A DNA stretch of 64,000 bases from Pseudobutyrivibrio ruminis HUN009 (GTDB taxonomy: Bacteria; Bacillota; Clostridia; Lachnospirales; Lachnospiraceae): assembly GCF_000703005.1 (NCBI RefSeq), contig NZ_JNLH01000001.1, forward strand, positions 1,295,001 through 1,359,000. The letters run 5' to 3'. Under the pieces are notes generated by a model that worked only from the letters and a program-made list of their open reading frames with translations, had not been told where the DNA came from and ran no database searches. This document shows positions 25,804 through 33,064 of this stretch, one piece after another (position 1 is the stretch's first letter; each line of letters opens with the position of its first letter). Both the position numbers and the translations under genes were made by a program.

Positions 25804-26754
25804 ATGAAAGATGTAGCAATTCTACTTGCCACATATAATGGGGCAAAGTATTTGCGTGCTCAGCTGGACAGTCTTTTCGGACAGACAAATCAGGATTTTC
25901 GAATAGTTGCACATGATGATGGTTCCTCAGACGAGACCATCGATATTTTAAACGAATACAGGGATAAGCATCCAGATAGAATGGAAATCATTTATGGACA
26001 TCCAACAGGAAGCCCTAAGGCAAATTTCATGTATTTGCTATCTGAAGTAGAGGCGGACTACTATTTCTTTTGTGACCAGGATGATGTTTGGTATCCAGAT
26101 AAGGTTAAGAAGAGCATAGAGAAGCTACTTGAAACAGAGATAGACGCTGGTGGAATGGATAGGAAACCAGCTATCGTATTTACGGATATGACAGTTGTGG
26201 ATGAGAATCTTAATGTTATAGATAATTCGTTTATACGATACTTAGGTAGAAGCCCAAAGAACACAGCCTACACTCAGATTATTATCGACAATCCGGCTGC
26301 AGGGACAACTATGTGCTTTAATAGAGCTTTGAGGGACATAGCTGTGTCATGCGATAGCGTTCAGTGGGAAAATGTGCCAATGCATGATGCGTGGCTTCTT
26401 GAGATAGCATCCATATTTGGAACAGTTTATGCAATTGAAGAGCCTTTGGTTTATTATCGACAGACTGGTCACAACACCATGGGCGCAGTTACAGAATCAA
26501 CTTCTGAAAAGGTGGCTCGTAACGCAGGGGACATAGCAAATGGATTTCTTTGCAAGAAAAAGGCTTTCATAAATGAAGCCCGAGTTTTTGCCAGAGAGAT
26601 TCTTAGGCTAAAGGATATACCGGAGGACAAGCTGAAAGTGCTAAACGGTTTTGTGCACATAGGCTCAAAGCCAAAACTTTATAGAATCAGTTATTATCGC
26701 AGACATAATTTTACCCGAGCCAAACATAATCTTTGGATGAGGCTTTGGGTATAG
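25804..26754 (+). CDS. Family 2 glycosyltransferase, rhamnosyltransferase-like
   Basis: 316 residues. ILLATYNGAKYLRAQLDSLFGQT, DDGSSDETIDIL and FCDQDDVWYPDKV form the pattern typical of the O-antigen/capsule rhamnosyltransferase-like GT2 subgroup. MHDAWLLEIASIFG is the acceptor-side block, and VYYRQTGHN follows. Which sugar is transferred is an inference from family resemblance only. TAGGAGATATGG is the SD context. Confidence 0.9.
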   Translation: MKDVAILLATYNGAKYLRAQLDSLFGQTNQDFRIVAHDDGSSDETIDILNEYRDKHPDRMEIIYGHPTGSPKANFMYLLSEVEADYYFFCDQDDVWYPDKVKKSIEKLLETEIDAGGMDRKPAIVFTDMTVVDENLNVIDNSFIRYLGRSPKNTAYTQIIIDNPAAGTTMCFNRALRDIAVSCDSVQWENVPMHDAWLLEIASIFGTVYAIEEPLVYYRQTGHNTMGAVTESTSEKVARNAGDIANGFLCKKKAFINEARVFAREILRLKDIPEDKLKVLNGFVHIGSKPKLYRISYYRRHNFTRAKHNLWMRLWV

Positions 26755-26769
26755 AATAGAGGAAATGTA

Positions 26770-27567
26770 ATGGCAGAGAAATCAGCAGTATTTTTTGATA
26801 TAGATGGTACACTTTGGAACTACGATAAATTCATTCCAGATAGCTGTAGAGAGGGAATAAAACAACTTAGGGAAAATGGACATCTTGCATTTATCTGTAG
26901 TGGACGAGCAAGGTCTTTCATACAGGATCCAGATTTACTTAGCTTGGGATTTGATGGAATTGTTTGTTCATGTGGATGTCATATTGAAATAGGTGGAAAA
27001 ACAGTCTACGAAAAATTAATCGATGCGGATAAAGCTATAGAAACAGTTGAGATGATTCGTGGATACGGATTCAGACCTATTCTCGAAGGTCCAAATCAGT
27101 TGTATATGGAAGACCGTGAGTTTGGACTGGATGATGGATTTGGCAACATATTGCGCAGGGACATGGGAAGTAATTTGCTTGGAATCGACAGCAATTATGG
27201 CAAGTGGACTATCAACAAAATGTCATGCGCAACAGATGTTGATGAGGAAATGAGAATAGAGTGCTATGATAGACTTCGTAAGGACTATCAGATTATCGAG
27301 CATAGTGATACTGTTTGTGAGTTGGTGCCTATAGGTCATACCAAAGCGACAGGCATGATGAAAGCATGTGAGCTTGCAGGCATTGATCCAAAGAATACAT
27401 ATGCATTTGGCGACAGCGAGAATGATTTAGATATGCTTGCAGCAGCTGCTGTAGGTATTGCAATGGGAAACGGCACTGAACGTGCAAAGGCAACAGCAGA
27501 TTATGTGACAACTGCCTTTGACGATGATGGCATATACAATGGATTAAAGCACTTTGGGTTAATCTAA
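26770..27567 (+). CDS. Cof-type HAD hydrolase
   Basis: 265 residues. HAD motif I FFDIDGTLW (Asp9 and Asp11), motif II ICSGRA, motif III Lys in GHTKATGM, and motif IV FGDSENDLDML. The cap is of the C2B (Cof) type between motifs II and III. These enzymes dephosphorylate sugar phosphates, nucleotides or flavins; the exact substrate is unknown. Last gene of the glycan operon, 15 bp after the GT2 gene. Confidence 0.92.
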   Translation: MAEKSAVFFDIDGTLWNYDKFIPDSCREGIKQLRENGHLAFICSGRARSFIQDPDLLSLGFDGIVCSCGCHIEIGGKTVYEKLIDADKAIETVEMIRGYGFRPILEGPNQLYMEDREFGLDDGFGNILRRDMGSNLLGIDSNYGKWTINKMSCATDVDEEMRIECYDRLRKDYQIIEHSDTVCELVPIGHTKATGMMKACELAGIDPKNTYAFGDSENDLDMLAAAAVGIAMGNGTERAKATADYVTTAFDDDGIYNGLKHFGLI

Positions 27568-27586
27568 AATTAAGCTAAATAATATA

Positions 27587-27619
27587 AAGCCTTATCACCG
27601 AGTGTGATAAGGCTTTTTT
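27587..27619. terminator. Bidirectional terminator between converging genes
   Basis: AAGCCTTATCAC and GTGATAAGGCTT form a perfect stem around CGAGT. T run after it on the plus strand, A-rich before it on the minus side. It serves the HAD gene and the leftward operon. Confidence 0.9.
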
Positions 27620-27623
27620 GCGA

Positions 27624-28424
27624 TTAATTTTCGGAGGAATTTAACATATTAAGATTTGCAATAGCAGATTCAGCCTCCGATTCAGACATACTATTAAGCT
27701 GTGTGAGTATATCATCTAGATTTACATCAGCTTCAAAATCATCTTCAAGTTCAACTTCATTAAGTTGAACTACGCATTCAGTAACTACTTCTTTAGGCGC
27801 TGTTTCTAGTATGTTTTCGATAGTGATATTTCCAGCAATATCAATTTTTGCATTAATATCAAAACCGGTATTTGCAAATTCAGGAAGGTTACATTCATCT
27901 AGGATGGCTTTTATAGTTTTTTCAGATACGTCATCGAAGAAAATAGTATATGATGCCCCCTCGGGAACCTCAAAAGAAGATGAAAGCTCAACTAATGTAG
28001 TTTCAGCTCCTTCAAAGTATGCTTCGCAGTATTCTTTTTTATAGGTAATGTTGACAGTGCAAAGATATTCATGGGTTTTTTCGATTACCTCCACAATCTC
28101 ACTTCTTTCTTCCTCAATTTCAGTTGATGTTTCAGGTGAATCTTCGACTATTTCATCAAATGATTCAGGGGATAATTCGTCTGGCTTTTCATTGAAAGTG
28201 GTGTTTTCTTCAGTTTGTTCAGTTTCTTCTATTACTTCAGTGTCTTCTCCAACTGCTTCAGTGTCTTCTCCATCTGCTTCTGTTTCTGCTGCCTCATCTG
28301 GTGACACGATTTCTTCAGAAGATTCATATACTTGTTTGTTATTATCATCAGCGTAAACTGTGGTGGAAAAGAACAACGAAGATACAGTTGTGGCTAGTAT
28401 TAAAGTGATTAGTTTTCTTTTCAT
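27624..28424 (-). CDS. Secreted acidic protein, unknown function
   Basis: 266 residues. Signal peptide ending near AYADD (cleavage after VYA, about residue 25). Residues 30-110 are a low-complexity Glu/Thr/Ser/Val linker with short repeats of the GEDTEAVGEDTEV kind. The C-terminal half (about 115-266) has beta-rich character followed by a Glu/Asp-rich tail. No membrane anchor, lipobox or sortase signal is seen. Last of three leftward genes that encode exported proteins. I do not recognise a domain. Confidence 0.8.
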   Translation of the reverse strand: MKRKLITLILATTVSSLFFSTTVYADDNNKQVYESSEEIVSPDEAAETEADGEDTEAVGEDTEVIEETEQTEENTTFNEKPDELSPESFDEIVEDSPETSTEIEEERSEIVEVIEKTHEYLCTVNITYKKEYCEAYFEGAETTLVELSSSFEVPEGASYTIFFDDVSEKTIKAILDECNLPEFANTGFDINAKIDIAGNITIENILETAPKEVVTECVVQLNEVELEDDFEADVNLDDILTQLNSMSESEAESAIANLNMLNSSEN

Positions 28425-28448
28425 TTATTAATGCCTTTCTATTCCTAG

Positions 28449-30782
28449 TTAATATTCTATTTTGATTTGGTTAATGCGGTAAGGTCCAAAAGCATTTCCA
28501 ATGTAATTGCCGGAGCTATTGTAGTTTTTTACAATGGTTTGAGCATTGATTACTATATATAATCCCATTAAATCTTTGTCGGAGCGGTCTGATAAGTCAA
28601 AAACAGCATCCATAACGGCTACAGATGTGGAACCAGAGGAAAGGTTGCGTTGATCGACAATTGCTCCCTTTGAATTCATTAATGATATAACGGCATCACA
28701 GGCAACCAGATTAATTGAAATAGCTTGCGGGCCAGGGCTTATTTTGTCTGCAGCAAGTGTACATGAACCATAGCCTATTCCAGCAGGGGCGCCGGATATG
28801 TCATCGGAAGTGAATATTTTCAAACCGGAACCATGGTAGACTGTAGCTGAGCGTTGCTCGGAATTGGTTGTGCTTTCGTCTACAGATTTTATTCCAAATG
28901 TGGCAGTATAAATTGTTTTATCGCTATAGGATTGAGTAGCAACATTAGTAGATGTTACGGTGTATGTATTATTGCAATTTGGACACTGCATAGTACAGAT
29001 ACAGTGGGAATGGTCAGGAGACCAAGAATAAGCTGCCGGTTTGTATGAATGACCATTTCTTTGGCAGGCATTTATATCGACGTAATAATATGTGGACGTC
29101 ATGGTGTGGTATTTCGGCTGATCTGGGAATAGGCCTGGGGCGTTAGTGTGTAAATACTCTGCCATAGCAGTGCTGATACAAGCGCCACTAGAGTTATGTC
29201 CTTTATGACCTTGCTCTACTGTTCCATGAGCTTCGATATATAGTTCTTGCCAAATGTACTTTGTGGGCACGCTAATGGTGGCACTTGAAGACCAAAATCC
29301 TTTAGGTGCACTACCTGAGGAAATGACCTGGCCATAGGCATTCCTGATAGTGTAGCTTAATGAAGAACCATACATGTATTGATACGTATTTCCGTTAGTT
29401 GTAAGGACGATGGTTTTTGCGCCAATAGGTTTAGTTGCTCGTATAGTTCCGGATGTATCGGTGTGACCAGAACAATCCCATGACCCAGTTTCTACAAGAT
29501 TTAAATGACAGCCTCCAATTCCCCATTTGCCAATCAATGCTGAGCTACTACCAGATGGAATGGTTGGATGATTAGGATTGTTAGGGCTAAGGTAATATCT
29601 GGAAAGCCAATCTTCCATTTGCTGTTTTGTTGTTGGATGGCCTTCTACAAGATTTCTGAAAGTCGAATAGTAGGAATCGTTGTTAAAGCATATGTTCCAG
29701 CATAACCAATCGTAGTCTTCGTCACCTTTATTAGCACCAGAAGAACGGCCGCCGGGCCAATCATTTCCGTAGTCACAATCAGCATCAGATGCCCAAATAG
29801 CACCCATGTCGCTGAACCTACAAATGTCTTTTACTCCATATCGTAATTCCGATAGTTTATCAAAACGTTCAATGGAGTTTGCAATTAAATCACCCACTTT
29901 ACATTCTGGGGTGTTGATACAGTAATTGAAAAATTCTTGATTAACTTCTCCGCGAGTAAATCCGTAACCAGAAACAGCCATCAAACTATATAATTCTGAA
30001 GAATTATTTAGAGAAGCAATTCCGTTAGTTCTATTTTGAATGTAATCATCTACGAGAAATTCAATGTAGGTCTTTACCCAAGTTTTCTGTGTATCGTTAA
30101 GGCTGGAATAGTTGCTTCCGAATGCCCTTAGAATATCAATATCGTGAGTATCACTGGCGGTGCGTTGTGCTGTCCATTTAGCATTAAGTTTTTCTTCGGA
30201 AGTAGAGTTGGCACCCATAAGGAATACATTTGTATCTGAATCCTTTCCATCACCAAGGTAGGTTCCACTTGAAGTTAGATATATTAGACCATCAGCGAGA
30301 ATGGGGTGGTCATGTATTCTTTTTGTATATTCACTAAAAACTTGAGGCTGTTCATTTATCCAGTTAATGATAAATTCAGGATTATTGATTATTGTTTGGT
30401 ATAAAAAAGCATCGAATTCAGGATTATATGTAATCTGAATGTCTTTAGACGATTTGACATCACCCTTTGGACTAACATAATCGCTGTAATATTTGTTAGT
30501 CCAGCTTGTAAAATTGGGATTAAACCAAGGCTTATCATTGGTCCAATGAAGCTCCTCATTAAAAAGCTTCAGCCAGACATATTGAACTGCATAGCTTTTG
30601 GTGGATGAATATTTAGATAAATAGTTTGTGTAGTCAGATCTAAAGGGAATAAATATGGAATTCTGATTCGCATATACGGTATGTTCTTTTGCCTGCGCTG
30701 ATATTGAAGAACCAAAGAGCGCACTAAATACAACCACCAACGACAGTAAAGTGTTGATGATTTTTTTGACCATTTTTTTCAT
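28449..30782 (-). CDS. Large secreted protein with zinc-finger-like GH-x-Y repeat, unknown function
   Basis: 777 residues. Signal peptide MKKMVKKIINTLLSLVVV...SAQAKE (cleavage after about residue 31). The first 430 residues are Trp/Tyr/Asn-rich with no motif I know. Around 430-540 is a Gly/Ser-rich beta region (WGIGGCHLNLVETGSWDCSGH). Around 585-625 is NACQRNGHSYKP...WSPDHSHCICTMQCPNCNNTY, one copy of a C-x-GH-x-Y...W-x-D...C...C repeat common in Gram-positive surface proteins. The C-terminal 130 residues are again beta-rich. No anchor is seen. It sits 24 bp upstream of the acidic secreted gene in the same operon. Confidence 0.82.
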   Translation of the reverse strand: MKKMVKKIINTLLSLVVVFSALFGSSISAQAKEHTVYANQNSIFIPFRSDYTNYLSKYSSTKSYAVQYVWLKLFNEELHWTNDKPWFNPNFTSWTNKYYSDYVSPKGDVKSSKDIQITYNPEFDAFLYQTIINNPEFIINWINEQPQVFSEYTKRIHDHPILADGLIYLTSSGTYLGDGKDSDTNVFLMGANSTSEEKLNAKWTAQRTASDTHDIDILRAFGSNYSSLNDTQKTWVKTYIEFLVDDYIQNRTNGIASLNNSSELYSLMAVSGYGFTRGEVNQEFFNYCINTPECKVGDLIANSIERFDKLSELRYGVKDICRFSDMGAIWASDADCDYGNDWPGGRSSGANKGDEDYDWLCWNICFNNDSYYSTFRNLVEGHPTTKQQMEDWLSRYYLSPNNPNHPTIPSGSSSALIGKWGIGGCHLNLVETGSWDCSGHTDTSGTIRATKPIGAKTIVLTTNGNTYQYMYGSSLSYTIRNAYGQVISSGSAPKGFWSSSATISVPTKYIWQELYIEAHGTVEQGHKGHNSSGACISTAMAEYLHTNAPGLFPDQPKYHTMTSTYYYVDINACQRNGHSYKPAAYSWSPDHSHCICTMQCPNCNNTYTVTSTNVATQSYSDKTIYTATFGIKSVDESTTNSEQRSATVYHGSGLKIFTSDDISGAPAGIGYGSCTLAADKISPGPQAISINLVACDAVISLMNSKGAIVDQRNLSSGSTSVAVMDAVFDLSDRSDKDLMGLYIVINAQTIVKNYNSSGNYIGNAFGPYRINQIKIEY

Positions 30783-30797
30783 TAACTCCTCCTAATA

Positions 30798-31886
30798 TTA
30801 AAAAGGTTTAAAGCTATCGCCAACGTAGTAACCATGTGAGTTTGTGGCAGGATCATATCCGAATTCAAAATAGGTTTCATTGTCGGATATGCGGTCGTTG
30901 ATACGATTGATTTGCTCCTGTAAGTCGTTATCTTTAGAATCCATGTCATTTTTTAGTACTGCATCCCCTTCTTCTTGCGATAGTTTGAGCTCATCGTGCA
31001 TGGACTCCATTTCTTGGAATATTGTTTTTTCTAAGTTGTTAAGAATCTTTTCTAAATCGGTTAATTCCCAAGAGCTGCTATCTGATGGAGAGGCTGTGTT
31101 GTTATCTTTTAATGAAACATAAAGATGCTCGTTATATATAACGTATGCCCCTTTACCGTAAACGCCTCCCGATGAATAGTCAGAAGCACCGAGTGAATTC
31201 TTATAAGTACGTCTAAGCTCATCAATCATGGAAGTAAGATTTGCTGATTTATCATTAAGCTGGCCATCAGTATAAGCCTTAAGCTTTCCGATTTCGCTTA
31301 GCAGTTCTTTGTAGTGTTTACTATCAGTATTTGTATTCTCATCTAATTGTGCCTGAAGTAACTGGATGAGCTGATCCACGTAAGCTTTATTTTCGGCGTA
31401 CTTGGTTTCTATTATTTTTGTGAGAGCATCAATGGCATCCTTGTTGCTTTGGATATCAGAATAAATATCATTTTCAGTAAGATACTGATTGATGATTTCT
31501 TCCAAAGCCTGGTTTTGCTCTGTAGTAAAACCATTTGAAGATTCAATATACTCCGCAAGGAATTTTAGAATTTTCCTTTTGGCAGCTTCTTGGTTTAAAT
31601 CGCCATCGGTGTAGTCGTCAATTGCATCTAAATACGAATTAGTTATGTATTCTTGTATTTCATCTACAGTAAGTTCTGATGCTGAAACGGTCTTCATAGA
31701 GCGAAGATTTTTAATACCTGCAATCATGAAATGACCGAGTGTTACAAGTAGCACCAGCGCCAGTGTAGAAATGAACACAGCAATTTTATTTAAAGTGCCA
31801 TCTGGATATCTATAAGTGTCAATAATGTCCTGTAAAAGGGTATAGTTGTCCCTTGTATCATTTAATTTCTTTTTCATATAACTCAT
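30798..31886 (-). CDS. Membrane-anchored coiled-coil protein with a CBM5/12-like module
   Basis: 362 residues. A cytoplasmic N-terminus of about 33 residues, one membrane helix (about 37-58), then a long extracytoplasmic helical region (about 85-220) with heptad spacing. Residues 232-270 (YGKGAYVIYNEHLYVSLKDNNTASPSDSSSWELT, quoted by positions 240-268 for the core) have the G-x-Y-V-Y-x...Y...N...P...W spacing of carbohydrate-binding modules of family 5/12. A second coil (about 275-335) and a Tyr/Gly tail follow. First gene of the leftward exported-protein operon; RBS GGAG before the ATG. Plausibly holds the secreted products on the cell surface; inference. Confidence 0.8.
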   Translation of the reverse strand: MSYMKKKLNDTRDNYTLLQDIIDTYRYPDGTLNKIAVFISTLALVLLVTLGHFMIAGIKNLRSMKTVSASELTVDEIQEYITNSYLDAIDDYTDGDLNQEAAKRKILKFLAEYIESSNGFTTEQNQALEEIINQYLTENDIYSDIQSNKDAIDALTKIIETKYAENKAYVDQLIQLLQAQLDENTNTDSKHYKELLSEIGKLKAYTDGQLNDKSANLTSMIDELRRTYKNSLGASDYSSGGVYGKGAYVIYNEHLYVSLKDNNTASPSDSSSWELTDLEKILNNLEKTIFQEMESMHDELKLSQEEGDAVLKNDMDSKDNDLQEQINRINDRISDNETYFEFGYDPATNSHGYYVGDSFKPF

Positions 31887-31892
31887 ATCTCC

Positions 31893-32258
31893 TTATTTAA
31901 GAAATTGTTTGATTTTATTGTTGATAGACTGATAGTCTAGGGGACAATCTGAAGTTTCAAACGTAGCAATCAGATTTTCGCCTAGATAGATTTGATTTTT
32001 TGCATAGCACATAATCTTATGGCTGAAGTCATTTAAATACTTCTCATCTTCCATAAGACCAAAATGTTCCCAATACATAATCTGCCCAGTTTGTGGGTGC
32101 AAGATTGTAAAATCGGGCGCAAAAGTAGCGTCATCAATTGTTGAGTTAGAACAGTGCCCTATTGATAAATCTCCTTCTGGCAGAGTCTTTAATAACTTAT
32201 TCAATTGATTAAGCTTTGTTTGTATTCTGTTTTTTTCTTCTTGGATTCAATCAACTCC
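31893..32258 (-). pseudogene. Internally deleted remnant of a PD-(D/E)xK-like clostridial protein
   Basis: The readable part, FAPDFTI...YWEHFGLM...GENLIATFETSDCPL, is the conserved C-terminal end of a hypothetical protein of about 300-350 residues widespread in Clostridia, which also begins with an LP.G.L segment. Here LPEGDL is followed within about 20 residues by the C-terminal block, so most of the middle is missing. The only in-frame start is a TTG (32204) with no SD; a good SD (AAAGGAG, 32255-32261 on the minus strand) serves a different frame that stops after 17 codons. I therefore call a deletion plus frameshift. Comparison with the intact family is from memory, not a search. Confidence 0.65.
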
Positions 32259-32260
32259 TT

Positions 32261-32601
32261 TCATTTGAGATTTTGCACTATTTAAAAATGATTGAGAAAA
32301 ATTTGGCGAAACGCCAAGATGTATCAAAAGATACTTGGAGACTATATCACGGAGAATGGAAAATTACAAGAAGAAATTTTTTTATTTTTGTTTTTGGATT
32401 TATAACGGAATGCCGTGAGGCGTTATTTTGTCTGGGATTATGGGTGAAAAAAATTTTTTTAATTTGTAATGTGAAATGGGGATGTGGCTGAAATAAGAGA
32501 GGCAGTTTGAAGTATTACATTAGAAAAAGTAGAGACTGCAAATTCAATACTTTCCTAGAATAAATTCATATGATACATCCATTCAGATTGCCTCCCTCAT
32601 C
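32261..32601. other. AT-rich gap without a supported gene
   Basis: Holds an open frame of about 90 codons on the plus strand (32216-32491) with no SD and an odd Phe/Leu-rich composition, which I do not accept. A near-complementary pair, GAGGCAGTTTGAA near 32500 and TTCAGATTGCCTC near 32583, could fold over 70 nt. Nothing else is seen. Confidence 0.5.
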
Positions 32602-32630
32602 TTGACAGAATAGGGAAATTTTTCTATTAT
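32602..32630 (+). promoter_or_regulatory. Promoter of the valS-deoC operon
   Basis: TTGACA (32602-32607), 17 bp, TATTAT (32625-32630), a near-consensus vegetative promoter. The start should lie near 32637, at the head of the T-box. Confidence 0.85.
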
Positions 32631-32636
32631 TAGATA

Positions 32637-32894
32637 AGTTTAAATGCGTTGATGGAGAGGAGTACACAGACCTCGTCCTGTAGAGAGGGCCGCTCACCGG
32701 CTGAAAGGTGGCCTAGGATAGAATTGTGGAAGGTAGCTTCGGAGCAGGTGGTGAACAAAGCGCGGCCAGTTTGATGCAGTCGTGTACAAGCCAACCCGAG
32801 TCGTTCCCGTAAGGAATAAGATGAGTTATAAATGCAGGTGGTAACGCGAATTTTCGCCCTGTGTACGTAGTAATACGTGCATAGGGCTTTTTTA
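32637..32894 (+). promoter_or_regulatory. T-box riboswitch of valS
   Basis: The distal stem I pattern AGAGAGGGCC...CCGGCTGAAAGGTGGCC is at 32681-32712. The T-box element AGGTGGTAACGCG is near 32836-32848. Its TGGT bulge pairs with the ACCA end of tRNA-Val, which agrees with the A discriminator of the tRNA at 2780-2852. The terminator is GCCCTGTGTACGTA with TACGTGCATAGGGC and six T (32856-32893); the antiterminator uses the CAGG of the T-box with CCCTG. Uncharged tRNA-Val should promote read-through. I could not assign the specifier codon by eye. Confidence 0.9.
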
Positions 32895-32910
32895 ATTCGT
32901 ATGCATATTA

Positions 32911-33042
32911 AGGTGGCACAAGAAGTGTAAGTTGCTTGTAGCTATACAATCTCTGAGTGTTGCTGAAGGAGACGTGTTAGTCGACTGAAGCAATATCTCA
33001 GGATTGTGAGCGTAACAAGCAATAGAAAAACTTGAAGCCACC
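32911..33042 (+). promoter_or_regulatory. Structured leader RNA with conserved 28-nt loop, copy A (valS)
   Basis: Nested stems: GGTGGC/GCCACC (32912-32917 with 33037-33042), TTGCTTGT/ACAAGCAA (32932-32939 with 33015-33022), ACAAT...CTGAG with CTCAG...ATTGT, and TTG/CAA. They enclose the core at 32963-32990, CTGAAGGAGAC then one variable base then TGTTAGTCGAC then one variable base then GAAG. The core recurs with 26 of 28 identities upstream of hydG (62119-62146). The structure ends 22 nt before the valS ATG and lies after the T-box terminator, so it is a second regulatory layer. ACAAG at 32918-32922 could instead pair with CTTGT at 32935-32939, giving an alternative fold. Confidence 0.65.
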
Positions 33043-33064
33043 GCAGTTTAGAAAGGAATTAGGG

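Noticed and set aside
32216..32491. 91-codon plus-strand frame upstream of the valS leader
   Set aside because: No SD, abnormal composition, and it overlaps the antisense of the decayed gene start.
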